Notes under the pieces: model-generated
What the model saw: the letters and a program-made list of their open reading frames with translations, nothing else
What the model was told of the DNA's origin: nothing
Database searches by the model: none
Part shown: positions 52,327 through 61,268 of the stretch, in pieces
Numbering within the stretch: the stretch's first letter is position 1
Layout of the letters: each line of letters opens with the position of its first letter
Position numbers and translations under genes: made by a program
NCBI GenBank assembly: GCA_942493235.1
Contig: OW818676.1
Location: 4,092,001 to 4,156,000, forward strand
Length of the DNA stretch: 64,000 nucleotides
Reading direction: 5' to 3'
Origin: ENR-C587 sp942493235
GTDB taxonomy: Bacteria > Bacteroidota > Ignavibacteria > Kapaibacteriales > UBA2268

Positions 52327-52718
52327 AATTTAGACAAATTTAGTACCAAGCTGAACGAAGTAATAGGTGAGTTTAATTACACTGCTTCTTATAAAATAAC
52401 GTTGGAGTTATATATTTGAAATATTAATCGCGTAATAGTAATAAAATATGAAAATCCTTATACAGAAGCGATGCGATATATTGAAAATGCTATTTCCGCT
52501 ATTGATGCTCTAAAACCAAACTCGAAAAATGAAGAATAATAATAAAATTATACTCCTACCCTTGGTAAATAACTTTATAAATAAAGCTATAATTTAATTA
52601 TATTACAAATAATAATATTTCTGCTTGAAAAATACACGAAAAACCCGTAATTTAATAATTTATATATTTTCTAAATTGAAATTAGCTATTTAATATATAA
52701 TATTTTTAGGATTTAATT
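52327..52718. other. Spacer with a short possible gene remnant
   Basis: A 22-codon frame at 52471-52539 (MRYIENAISAIDALKPNSKN, preceded in frame by YENPYTEA) resembles the N-terminal helix of small HEPN/DUF5618-type toxin-partner proteins. Nothing matching continues, so it may be a truncated remnant; confidence is low. GCTGAACGAAGTA at 52351-52363 resembles part of a family P arm. No other gene is visible. Confidence 0.35.
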
Positions 52719-55352
52719 ATGTCTAAACAAGTTCCTACTTCAAACAAGCCTTTGGGAGAACCTGCTAAAAAGTCTTTGATACCGGAAAAGTATCAATCGG
52801 CTTTATACATGCTTCTGATAGTGGCATCAGTTTTTATCTTTTTCTGGGGAGCTATCTCCGGTGGGGGTTTTAATTCCTCAGACAATATAGCTTCGAACAG
52901 CTTTACAAACTATTTGGACGATGCAAAAAGCACCGGAGAATTCCCACAGTGGATACCGTATATTTTTGGAGGTATGCCCAGCTATGCCTCTCTGCTTACT
53001 ACCGGAGTTCGCTCTTGGGATTTCGTAGCTCAAGTATTTTTTGGGGCTACTCGATTCATCGGCTCTGTTTTCGCCAGCGATGTGGCAAGAGTAATCTGCT
53101 TCTATGCGATTTACGGTATTGGTATGTTTTTACTGATGCGTAGCAAAAAGCATGAGAGATTAGTCTCGTTCATTACCGCATTTGCGGCTATATTTTCTAC
53201 TTATGTAATTTCTTGGGTGATGATAGGTCATAATACCAAACCTATAGTATTGGCATTATTCCCCTATATCTTCCTGCTTTTAGAAAGATTAAGGCTGAAA
53301 TTTTCACTACTATATTCAGTACTTTTAGTATTTGCTGTGCATTTGATGTATGAGGGCAATCACGTTCAGATGATGTTCTATTTTGCTTGTGCTATCGGCA
53401 TTTACTTTGTATTTGAATTAGTAAATAGATTAATCAGAAAAGACCAACCACTTAAAGTATTGCGTTCGGCTGGTTTACTTATCGTTGCGGCAGGTATCGC
53501 ATTTCTGATGTCCAGCGATAGGTATCTGCCAACATTAGAATATACTTCGTCTTCAACTCGTGGAACGGCACCTATCACTCAGGTCGAAAAACAGCACGTA
53601 GATGCACCGGCAAGAGACTATACATACTCAACTCAATGGTCATACAATCCGGGCGAAACATTTTCATTTTTAGTACCGGGATTTTTCGGCACCAAACCAA
53701 TCGAAGTTAATGGCAATGAACAATCTATTTACTTCGGAGCTAAAGAGAGCGAAGATTCACCGCCATATATGGGTATAGGAATTCTCGGCTTAGCCTTAAT
53801 CGGAATTATTCTATATCGCAAAGATGTATTTATTCAGGCTTTATTCGGTATTTCGATATTCTCATTGATTATTTCTTTCGGTAAGAATGCACCTTCGGGT
53901 TCGGTTTGGTACATAATTTTAATTATGTTCGCCGCAATGGGGCTTATCGCTTATTACTTCTCTAAGGGTAAGGTTGCTAAAAGCGGTTTGGGAATTGCAG
54001 CTGTTATTTTCCTTATTTACCTGACTAATATAGTTGGTGTTCACAGCTTTGATATGTTTAAACTTTATGATGTGATGTTCTGGAATTTGCCTATGTTTTA
54101 CACATTCCGAGCTCCGAGTATGGCATTGGCAATGATTAACTTTGCAGTACCGATTTTAGCCGGCTTCGGCTTGACAGGTATTATCAAAATGCGTCAAGAG
54201 ATGACTAAAAACGAGAAATTATTAATACTTACTACTTTATGTGCATCCGTCGGATTTTTATTAGCCGGCTTTATTTATTCGGCAGGATTCCAAGATGTAT
54301 TTACCGGATTTGTTAGTACCAAACTTGCTCCTATGCTTCGCGGACAGTCATTGCCGACCGAGATAGCGGACGGATTATGGACTGCGGCTATTAACGACTG
54401 GTATTTTAGTGCATTCGTTTTAATAGCTTTTGCCGTTGGTACTTATTTATTCGTAAATAAAAAATTGCCTAAAGGCATTTATTTAACCGCTTTAGTATTT
54501 TTATTCGCGTTTGATTTATGGAGAGTTGACTACCGTCCAATGGATGTATCCGAAGAAAAACTTGCTACACAAATCTTTGAACCTTATCAACAGTTTTATG
54601 GGCAGTTGCAGGCAGATAATTCTTTATTTAGAGTAGCGGACTTTGCTGCACCGCATAATAATGCTCCAGCATATTTCAGACTTCAGAGCGTTGGCGGCTA
54701 TCATCCTGCTAAATTACGTGTATATCAAGACCTAATGGACGTAGCAAATATGAGCGGATACGAAGGCTCTACTCACGATTTAATTAATCCTTTCCTCTGG
54801 AATATGATGAATGTAAAATACATAATTCAAAAAGACCAAAAGACAAACGCTCCGCAGATATATCCTAATCCGGAAGTATTGCCACGAGCTTTCTTTGTAA
54901 ATAATTATGCAGTTGCCAAACCGATGGATATATTATTGCATTTGAAGAAGGGCGATTTCAATCCTAAAGATACTCTATTCCTCGAGCAATCATTGGCTCA
55001 GACTATTGCTCCGGCAGACTCAACTGCTAAAGCCGACGTTACGGAATTTAAAAATGAATATATCAAAATCAATGCTCAAGCAAGCGGAAATAACTTGTTA
55101 TTTATTAGCGAAATCTATTACAAACCGTCATGGAAAGCATTTATAGACGGCAAAGAAACTCCGATACTAAAAGCTAATTACGCATTCAGAGCTATAGTAG
55201 TTCCGCAGGGCAATCATACTGTAGAGATGAGATTTAAATCCGAGAAATTCGAAACCGGTAAAACTCTCAGCTTAGCTATGAATATCTTAACTATATTAGC
55301 CGGCGGACTTGGCATTTTCTTAACTTACAGAAAACGTAAAGAGCAAGTATAG
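52719..55352 (+). CDS. YfhO-family multi-pass membrane protein
   Basis: This 877-residue protein has about 13-14 hydrophobic segments spread from residue 25 to 600, a large extracytoplasmic loop (about 250-360) and a soluble domain (about 630-845) before a last helix. The loop FTNYLDDAKSTGEFPQWIPYIFGGMPSYA near the N terminus and the YNPGETFSFLVPGFFG, APSMALAMINFAVPILAGFG and FFVNNYAVAKP segments are typical of YfhO/DUF6044-like proteins. These have a GT-C-like fold and are linked to glycosylation of surface polymers. The C-terminal part (YKPSWKAFIDGKETPILKAN) is characteristic of YfhO. It is monocistronic, ending in a strong terminator. Confidence 0.9.
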   Translation: MSKQVPTSNKPLGEPAKKSLIPEKYQSALYMLLIVASVFIFFWGAISGGGFNSSDNIASNSFTNYLDDAKSTGEFPQWIPYIFGGMPSYASLLTTGVRSWDFVAQVFFGATRFIGSVFASDVARVICFYAIYGIGMFLLMRSKKHERLVSFITAFAAIFSTYVISWVMIGHNTKPIVLALFPYIFLLLERLRLKFSLLYSVLLVFAVHLMYEGNHVQMMFYFACAIGIYFVFELVNRLIRKDQPLKVLRSAGLLIVAAGIAFLMSSDRYLPTLEYTSSSTRGTAPITQVEKQHVDAPARDYTYSTQWSYNPGETFSFLVPGFFGTKPIEVNGNEQSIYFGAKESEDSPPYMGIGILGLALIGIILYRKDVFIQALFGISIFSLIISFGKNAPSGSVWYIILIMFAAMGLIAYYFSKGKVAKSGLGIAAVIFLIYLTNIVGVHSFDMFKLYDVMFWNLPMFYTFRAPSMALAMINFAVPILAGFGLTGIIKMRQEMTKNEKLLILTTLCASVGFLLAGFIYSAGFQDVFTGFVSTKLAPMLRGQSLPTEIADGLWTAAINDWYFSAFVLIAFAVGTYLFVNKKLPKGIYLTALVFLFAFDLWRVDYRPMDVSEEKLATQIFEPYQQFYGQLQADNSLFRVADFAAPHNNAPAYFRLQSVGGYHPAKLRVYQDLMDVANMSGYEGSTHDLINPFLWNMMNVKYIIQKDQKTNAPQIYPNPEVLPRAFFVNNYAVAKPMDILLHLKKGDFNPKDTLFLEQSLAQTIAPADSTAKADVTEFKNEYIKINAQASGNNLLFISEIYYKPSWKAFIDGKETPILKANYAFRAIVVPQGNHTVEMRFKSEKFETGKTLSLAMNILTILAGGLGIFLTYRKRKEQV

Positions 55353-55375
55353 ACTCTTTTCTTTAGATTAATTTC

Positions 55376-55405
55376 AAAGGGCATCCGTTAAGATGCCCTT
55401 TTTTT
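55376..55405 (+). terminator. Rho-independent terminator of the YfhO-like gene
   Basis: AAAGGGCATC and GATGCCCTTT form a 10-bp stem around CGTTAA, followed by a run of T, 24 bp after the stop. Confidence 0.95.
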
Positions 55406-55461
55406 GTGAGTGTTTGAAAGGGAATACTTTTTATGTCTCTTTGACTAATTCATAATAACTA

Positions 55462-56490
55462 TTATTTAAATGTAATAGGAAAAGATACTTGAAAACTAAG
55501 AGCATAATTGTAAGCATCACTATCTTTTTTTTGTACAATTTCATTCATTATCGCAAATACTACTTGATCAGGAAAAGTTGGCAATCCAATTGTAGGACCA
55601 AAAGAAAAACAATGCCGTGGCTTAATATCCGTACTTGTTAATGGCGAATATGCAAATAACCAACCTATCAAAGGATAACCTTCTTTAATTTTATATCGAA
55701 AAAAAACATCCACTCGAGGAATTGCAATAAATTCAGATTCGGATGTGCCAAAATAATACTCCATCTGTTCTCCAATAGGTTGTAAAACACTTGAGTCTTT
55801 TGAATTAAATATTGATTTTGACGTTGGAAGTAAAGTAGTTGAAGACAACTTTGATGTACTATTAAAATTATATTTCAAATTAAATGCTGCTGCACAAGAA
55901 AAAAACAAATCAGAAGACAATTGTAATGAATAATTATATCCGGCTGAAAATGTTACAATGTTCTGGAATGGGTTATCCATTGTTGCAAATGTAGTATCGG
56001 CATTTAATATATTTGTCTGATAGGTATTTATACGCTGCCCAGAATAGCCTATTTTTACGAATATCGTTTTTTGTTTAATTGTATCATCATAATAGTTAAC
56101 TTCTAAACCATTCGGATACCTCTCGGTTTCTTCAATGGTTTTCTTTTTAGTTTTTTCACATGTACGAGAAAATGTCAAATCAAAATCAATTCCACCTTGC
56201 CATTGTTTATCTTTAATAAAATTAAACTTTCCTTTATCAATTTTTACCCCTGCTTCAAAATTTATACCCCAAAAATTCGGAAAATTTTGTACATTCGGAT
56301 TAAATGTATCATCTTGCATTTTAATCTTATAATTAAGAGAAAACCTATCACTTAGACTTTCATAATTAATTCCAAGATACTTTTCACTAACTAAAATTCC
56401 ACTTTTACTTTCAGAACCGGATACAATTGACTGAGATAGGGAATCTTGGACTATGCAAATAAACAATATAATACATAATATATATTTCAT
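55462..56490 (-). CDS. Predicted outer-membrane/secreted protein, last gene of a four-gene cluster
   Basis: This 342-residue protein has a signal peptide (MKYILCIILFICIVQDSLSQ). The mature part consists of alternating strands (GINYESLSDRFSLNYKIK, FWGINFEAGVKID, KWQGGIDFDLTFSRT-like text, TFSAGYNYSLQLSSDLFFSC) and ends YNYALSFQVSFPITFK with a terminal Phe-Lys, fitting an outer-membrane beta-barrel. It starts 17 bp after the stop of the 112-residue gene and is preceded by GAAAG, so it belongs to the cluster headed by the phosphorylase-like gene at 58113. I do not recognise a named family. Confidence 0.65.
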   Translation of the reverse strand: MKYILCIILFICIVQDSLSQSIVSGSESKSGILVSEKYLGINYESLSDRFSLNYKIKMQDDTFNPNVQNFPNFWGINFEAGVKIDKGKFNFIKDKQWQGGIDFDLTFSRTCEKTKKKTIEETERYPNGLEVNYYDDTIKQKTIFVKIGYSGQRINTYQTNILNADTTFATMDNPFQNIVTFSAGYNYSLQLSSDLFFSCAAAFNLKYNFNSTSKLSSTTLLPTSKSIFNSKDSSVLQPIGEQMEYYFGTSESEFIAIPRVDVFFRYKIKEGYPLIGWLFAYSPLTSTDIKPRHCFSFGPTIGLPTFPDQVVFAIMNEIVQKKDSDAYNYALSFQVSFPITFK

Positions 56491-56507
56491 AAATCACTTT
56501 CATATTA

Positions 56508-56846
56508 TTAAACAATATCTATATTTTTTAAGTCGAATTCTTTGTAATCTACACAATTTTTAATTTCTATTATATTATATTTGAAAATAATTTCCGGACA
56601 TACAAAGCCTTTTTTATTGTTTATTGTAACATTAAACTTCTTGATTTTACTTCCTTTGACACCTGAAAATCGACCAATTATATGGATAGGATTCCCATCA
56701 AGAATAACATCAAAATTATCACGATTATTGTTTATTAGTGGTATGTATGTGTTTTCAACTATAATAAGTGAATTCTTGACAGTCCCTTCAAATTCTAATT
56801 CAATAGAAACTGGAACTTTATCCCCAATTTTTACCTCTTTTAACAT
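56508..56846 (-). CDS. Small hypothetical protein (112 residues)
   Basis: No signal peptide or membrane segment is seen. The sequence is rich in short beta-strands (KVPVSIELEFEGTVKNSLII, YIPLINNNRDNFDVILDGNP, KFNVTINNKKGFVCPEIIF). The start at ATG 56846 has AGGAG 8 bp upstream, a good ribosome-binding site. It lies within the minus-strand cluster 55462-58113, with 55 bp to the short gene before it and 17 bp to the barrel gene after it. Codon use looks like its neighbours. Family unknown; the barrel or phosphorylase-like neighbours may share a pathway. Confidence 0.6.
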   Translation of the reverse strand: MLKEVKIGDKVPVSIELEFEGTVKNSLIIVENTYIPLINNNRDNFDVILDGNPIHIIGRFSGVKGSKIKKFNVTINNKKGFVCPEIIFKYNIIEIKNCVDYKEFDLKNIDIV

Positions 56847-56901
56847 TTCTAAACTCCTAATATGTTTTATTTTTATTTTTATACAATATTATTTTACTTT
56901 T

Positions 56902-57123
56902 TCAAGATCTTCCCTCTCCCACTCCTGTCCGACTCCCATTCTTGCTTTTTGGAATTGAAAAATAATGCGATGCTGTAGGTGCTTGGTGCATCATTAAATA
57001 CGAAGTGTTAATATCACCGACAATCAAGTCCGGTGCGGTATGATTATAAGAAGCAAAAAACGGAATAGCTGCCCGCCGAGCAGTTAAATCGGAACTGTGT
57101 AGTCGCAAATAATAATTCGGCAT
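56902..57123 (-). CDS. Short protein resembling the core of an endonuclease/exonuclease/phosphatase (EEP) domain
   Basis: This 73-residue frame starts at ATG 57123 with a good GGAGAG site 7 bp upstream. Its middle, RRAAIPFFASYNHTAPDLIV followed by GDINTSY, matches the strand and GDxN catalytic motif of EEP nucleases/phosphatases, normally about 250 residues. The tail KSKNGSRTGVGEGRS could be a truncated end; a shift of frame after it would add the short reading WEREDLEKVK before a stop. It is therefore a fragment or a degraded gene rather than a full enzyme. It lies in the same cluster as the phosphorylase-like gene, 81 bp downstream. Confidence 0.45.
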   Translation of the reverse strand: MPNYYLRLHSSDLTARRAAIPFFASYNHTAPDLIVGDINTSYLMMHQAPTASHYFSIPKSKNGSRTGVGEGRS

Positions 57124-57204
57124 ATAACTCTCCTAACATTAAAACAAAATTATTATTCAAATCAACTATAAAATCAATCAATCATTCTTATTTGCTTTTT
57201 CAGG

Positions 57205-58113
57205 TTAAAACTCATTATTTGCTCGGATAAAGCCATATAGAGAAATGAGCATTTGCCCGAGAACGATTCCGGCATTAAATGATGCTATATAATTCTGAGT
57301 GTCGTTAACATCGATATCAAAACGTCCTGTTCGGTCTGTGATTCCCGAGACAAAGATAATAGGTATATCGGCATCTGTACTGATTTTGATTACTCCGTGA
57401 GTAGTTTCAGATGATTTAGCCGGATATTTATCTTTCGAGTCTTCAATTACTTCATAATAATGCTCAATAGCTTCTTCATCTACCCAATTGTATTCATCAT
57501 AATCGGTTACATTGACTGTGCTAATTGCAGTATATACTTTTGAAGCAATGCAGACGGGGTGCTCTATCGGATTTCTTATTGCTTTGATAAATTTCGATTC
57601 AACGGAATTTTTAAAATTAGAATCGAATATTTTAAACAATTTAGGGTTAACGTTTGACTGGAGGAACTTACCAATATCCTGATGGACTAAATTACTCTCG
57701 GTATTGCCGGGATGACCATCATGAATAAAGAAGTTAGAGCCGATAACAACCGAGCCGTTAATAGAATCATCTTGTGGGTAACCCGCCGTTCCGACGGCTA
57801 TTACTAAGTCCGGTTTATAACCCTTAATAATTGGAACTAAGTCTATATATTTTTCTTCAGAACTTGAACTATTGGCTTTAGGGTTCATCATGTCCTGAAT
57901 ACACCACAAACTAAAGTTCATTTCAAATTCGCTTTGGGAATTAATTTCCCATTTTGCTCGCGGATTGCAATTCGGCTGAATATCTTGCCTTGGGGAATTA
58001 ATCCAAATCGGGAATCCTAATTCTTGAGGACGTATTTTAGGGTTGGTCATAGCATTAAGAACAGGTTCGGTTTCCCAATTCTTATTAACAATAATTGCGA
58101 TATTTTTCACCAT
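57205..58113 (-). CDS. Nucleoside phosphorylase-superfamily protein (divergent)
   Basis: This 302-residue cytosolic protein contains the phosphorylase/nucleosidase pattern: PDLVIAVGTAGYPQDDSING with a following SVVIGSNFFIHDGHPGN (GTAG loop, D of INGSVV) and the C-terminal DIPIIFVSGITDRTGRFDID with NYIASFNAGIVLGQML, equivalent to the helix that carries the purine-binding Asp/Glu in PNP_UDP_1 proteins. The N terminus (MVKNIAIIVNKNWETEPVLN) is typical too. It heads a four-gene minus-strand cluster and starts at ATG 58113 behind AGGAGA. It could act on nucleosides, 5'-methylthioadenosine or a nucleotide signal. The companion EEP-like fragment and barrel make an effector or scavenging role possible, but this is only a guess. 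Confidence 0.7.
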   Translation of the reverse strand: MVKNIAIIVNKNWETEPVLNAMTNPKIRPQELGFPIWINSPRQDIQPNCNPRAKWEINSQSEFEMNFSLWCIQDMMNPKANSSSSEEKYIDLVPIIKGYKPDLVIAVGTAGYPQDDSINGSVVIGSNFFIHDGHPGNTESNLVHQDIGKFLQSNVNPKLFKIFDSNFKNSVESKFIKAIRNPIEHPVCIASKVYTAISTVNVTDYDEYNWVDEEAIEHYYEVIEDSKDKYPAKSSETTHGVIKISTDADIPIIFVSGITDRTGRFDIDVNDTQNYIASFNAGIVLGQMLISLYGFIRANNEF

Positions 58114-58737
58114 AGCAGTTCTCCTATAAATATGTACTAAATATAATTATACAATATATCTATTAATATAATTCCTTTTATTATCGGAATATGGTTTTCA
58201 ATTGCTCTGTGATTTTGTTTTGTTAATTTGAATGTTTTTAACGATGCAAATATACGACATAAATATCCATATTGTTCAATTTATTTGCAAAATTTAAAAA
58301 ATAATTTTCATATTTTATTTTTATCTTAAATTGAGATTTATTTGTTGATATAATTCATTGTTATTGATATTTTTTTTACAAGTTTTGCCTGCACTTTTGA
58401 AAACATGGAGATATAAAAGCACAGGAAAAACTATATTTAGTTCAGCTTAATTAACCCGTTGATAAATTCTAAATAGCACAGTTTATTATGATTTAACAAA
58501 CAAATCTATGCTATTAATCTGACGAATAAGCGTCAATTTGAATTAGTAAAAAATGAATTAATTCAAGTCTTACAACAGTGCTTTACTGTTTGGCTTATTA
58601 TTTTGTTAAAATTTGGCTCATAATAAAGGAAAATGATAATTGCAATACTAATGTTTTTTAAATTTTTTGTGCATATTTCCAAAATAATTAGTATATTTAA
58701 GAATTGCAAAATGTAGGTTTATAATTAGGAATATATT
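58114..58737. other. Divergent spacer with one small hairpin
   Basis: The 624-bp region holds no credible gene. AACAGT and ACTGTT (58574-58590) pair around GCTTT, preceded by CAAGTCTTAC, which resembles part of the family A arm; it may be a degenerate copy. Promoters for the phosphorylase-like gene (minus) and the OmpA-family gene (plus) must lie at its two ends. Confidence 0.45.
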
Positions 58738-59946
58738 ATGATTAAAGTACTAACATTATTTCTTTGCTTCTGTATAAGCACAAGTTACTCTTTTGCTCAA
58801 TTTGAGTTTTTGAAGAAAAAGGCTGAAGAGAAAATTGAACAGGCTATCGAAGGTCAGGAAGAAGAAAAGCAAGAAGAAGAACAAAAACAAGAGGAAAAGC
58901 TTCCTGAAGAAAAAAAGGTCGAACCGGTAAAAGCTGAATTGAAAAGTTATACTAAATATGATTTTGTACCGGGAGATAAAACTTTATTCTACGAAGATTT
59001 TTCACAAGATGCTATTGGCGATTTCCCTCAACTGTGGACTACTAACGGTTCCGGTGAAGTTCGCTCTGTAGATACTTACGCGGGCAAATGGCTCTATGTC
59101 AATTCCGATGAGCATGTATATTGCTTAATGAAAGATTTGCTGATTCCGGATAATTTTATTTTTGAATTTGACGTTTTACCAAATTCAAATAATGCGGAAG
59201 AATCTAATCATGCAAGTTTCTATTTTTCATTTTTTAATTCTAATGAAGATTTTCTGCAAGATGCTTTATATCCCGGTAGCGTTGGTTTCCATGTAGGAAT
59301 TTCGGATGCCGAATGGAGTGTACAAGGGTATCAAAATGAATCTGATAAAAGTTTTCCAAGTTCAAGCAGTCAAGTAGCTCCCTTAAAATTGGGGAATTTA
59401 AATCACATAATAGTTTGGGTTCAGAAGCGAAGAATACGCATATATCACGACGGTCAAAAAGTAATCGACGGACCAACTGCACTCGCGGCAGATGCTAAAT
59501 ATAATCGTTTTCGCTTATCTATGTGGGGGCAAACCGGAAAAAACTTTTTCTCTAATTTAAAAATTACAAGTGCCGCACCCGATACACGCACTAAGCTATT
59601 AACCGACGGCAAATTAATATCTTACGGTATTTATTTTGATATTAATAAAGATATAGTAAAACCTGAATCTTACGGTGCTCTTAATGATATTGCAAAAGTA
59701 TTGAAAGACAACCCTACGGTAAAGATTAAAATAGTAGGGCATACTGACAGCGACGGAAAACCGGAAACTAATTTATCACTTTCTAAAAAACGTGCCGAGT
59801 CAGTTAAAAATTCACTCGTTAGCGTTTTTGGAATTGAAGCTATTAGAATCGAAACTGATGGTAAAGGACAGACTGAACCAATTGAGGATAATTCAACAGC
59901 TCAAGGCAAAGCTTCTAACCGCAGAGTAGAATTTATCAAGTTGTAA
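58738..59946 (+). CDS. OmpA-family outer-membrane/peptidoglycan-binding protein
   Basis: This 402-residue protein has a signal peptide (MIKVLTLFLCFCISTSYSFA), a highly charged Glu/Lys/Gln coiled-coil segment (about residues 25-65), a concanavalin-like/DUF1080-type beta-sandwich domain (about 85-280: LFYEDFSQDAIGDFPQLWTT, RIRIYHDGQKVIDGP) and a C-terminal OmpA domain (about 295-402). The OmpA part shows IKIVGHTDSDGKPETNLSLS, KKRAESVKNSL and GKASNRRVEFIKL, including the Asp and Arg that hold diaminopimelate in peptidoglycan. It likely anchors the outer layer to the cell wall. A terminator follows; the gene is monocistronic. Confidence 0.92.
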   Translation: MIKVLTLFLCFCISTSYSFAQFEFLKKKAEEKIEQAIEGQEEEKQEEEQKQEEKLPEEKKVEPVKAELKSYTKYDFVPGDKTLFYEDFSQDAIGDFPQLWTTNGSGEVRSVDTYAGKWLYVNSDEHVYCLMKDLLIPDNFIFEFDVLPNSNNAEESNHASFYFSFFNSNEDFLQDALYPGSVGFHVGISDAEWSVQGYQNESDKSFPSSSSQVAPLKLGNLNHIIVWVQKRRIRIYHDGQKVIDGPTALAADAKYNRFRLSMWGQTGKNFFSNLKITSAAPDTRTKLLTDGKLISYGIYFDINKDIVKPESYGALNDIAKVLKDNPTVKIKIVGHTDSDGKPETNLSLSKKRAESVKNSLVSVFGIEAIRIETDGKGQTEPIEDNSTAQGKASNRRVEFIKL

Positions 59947-59965
59947 TTTTTAAAAAATCAATATA

Positions 59966-60003
59966 AAAACCTAAGCACATGTTTGTTATGTACTTAGGTT
60001 TTT
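59966..60003 (+). terminator. Rho-independent terminator of the OmpA-family gene
   Basis: AAAACCTAAG and CTTAGGTTTT form a 10-bp stem whose inner part extends by ACAT/ATGT pairing after one mismatch, ending in a T-run, 20 bp after the stop. The same stem with its A-run could also serve transcripts coming from 60062 on the minus strand. Confidence 0.92.
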
Positions 60004-60061
60004 ATGTATCGATTTATAAACGGTTGCCTTAATAGCATATATTAATTATATAAGCATTTAA

Positions 60062-60505
60062 TCACTTAGCTCTTACATACCAATGAGCTTGCCCGTCAAC
60101 GCAGTCATCATCGAGAATCAATGTGTCCGCCTTAAACTCAACTGTACCTCTGATTCCATAACCTTCTCTGACTTTATTATTAATTAATAGAAACATCATA
60201 GAATCATTTACAATATAGCTGAATGCTTTTTTATATGAATAATTTAAGGTGTCAATAGTGCGATGTGTACTGTAAATTCTGTCTGAAATGACTGTCGAAT
60301 CAAAAAATGTATAATATAAATTATACCCTTCGCTACTCGGTGTCCCTATATAAGCAGCGTAAATTCCTCCGGTAGTTTTGACCCATCTCCATTCACCGAT
60401 TAGATCCTTACCGGTTTTTTCTGAAACAGAGCCAGTACTGTCGCTACAAGAATAAAAGCATATCCCTAAAATCAAAAAAATAAAAAATGTAAAATATGTT
60501 TTCAT
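60062..60505 (-). CDS. Lipoprotein of tandem paralogue family, copy 1
   Basis: This 147-residue protein has a lipoprotein signal (MKTYFTFFIFLILGICFYSC, Cys20) followed by Ser/Asp-rich linker and the motif LIGEWRWVKTTGGI. The C terminus reads LDDDCVDGQAHWYVR. The GEWRW opening is lipocalin-like, and the size fits a small eight-strand barrel that binds a hydrophobic ligand. The two following paralogues on the same strand share both ends; copies 1 and 2 agree most at the C terminus. It starts behind AGGAGAG. Function unknown. Confidence 0.85.
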   Translation of the reverse strand: MKTYFTFFIFLILGICFYSCSDSTGSVSEKTGKDLIGEWRWVKTTGGIYAAYIGTPSSEGYNLYYTFFDSTVISDRIYSTHRTIDTLNYSYKKAFSYIVNDSMMFLLINNKVREGYGIRGTVEFKADTLILDDDCVDGQAHWYVRAK

Positions 60506-60728
60506 AACTCTCCTATTTAGCTAATTAAAAATCCAATTATTATATAAAACGTATTAAAATAACGATAGTTACAAAATAAACATATAGCTAACAATATAAG
60601 TTCGTTTCAAAAACCATTGATTTATGTTTTTATAAAATTCCAATCATTCGCAATGCCTATATCCCAACACTGAAGCAGGGATTGAATAAAAAATGAATCA
60701 AAATACTGTACTTATGCAAAAGTCTTCT

Positions 60729-61172
60729 TTATCTTACTCTTACATACCAATGAGCTTGCCCATCAACGCAGTCTTCACCAAGAATCAATGTATCCACCTT
60801 AAACTCGACTACCGAACGTAATTTATAGTCAGCTCCCGGGTCAAACGGAAATCGGTACTCTATCCAAAACATATTAACAGAATCTTTACTTAAATAGCTA
60901 AGGTCTTTCCTATAAATATATTTAGAAGTATCGGTAATTACTCCGTTCTTCTTTGATATCAGCAGAGTGTCTATGAAGATATAATTCAAATTATATCCAG
61001 CTTTTTCGGGTGTTAATAAATAATTACCGTCGATTCCTCCGGTAGTTTTAACCCATCTCCACTCACCGATAAGACTTTCACTGTAATTGTCTTTTGACGA
61101 TGTACTGTCGCTACAAGAATATAAGCATATCCCTGCTATCAGTATTATACAAAATGTAAAATATTTTTTCAT
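60729..61172 (-). CDS. Lipoprotein of tandem paralogue family, copy 2
   Basis: This 147-residue protein begins MKKYFTFCIILIAGICLYSC, nearly the same as copy 3 (61269-61679) through LIGEWRWVKTTGGIDG, while its C terminus (EFKVDTLILGEDCVDGQAHW followed by YVR) is nearly that of copy 1. Such a mosaic suggests gene conversion or unequal crossover. The central part (LNYIFIDTLLISKKNGVITD) differs from both. Lipoprotein signal and lipocalin-like GEWRW motif are intact. It lies 223 bp before copy 1 on the minus strand, with its own GGAGAG site. Confidence 0.85.
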   Translation of the reverse strand: MKKYFTFCIILIAGICLYSCSDSTSSKDNYSESLIGEWRWVKTTGGIDGNYLLTPEKAGYNLNYIFIDTLLISKKNGVITDTSKYIYRKDLSYLSKDSVNMFWIEYRFPFDPGADYKLRSVVEFKVDTLILGEDCVDGQAHWYVRVR

Positions 61173-61268
61173 AACTCTCCCTTATGACTATACTAAAACA
61201 ATTATAAATGTCTTTGATGTTTATATAAAACTACGTATAATGGTGCATATTAATTATTTCGAATTACA

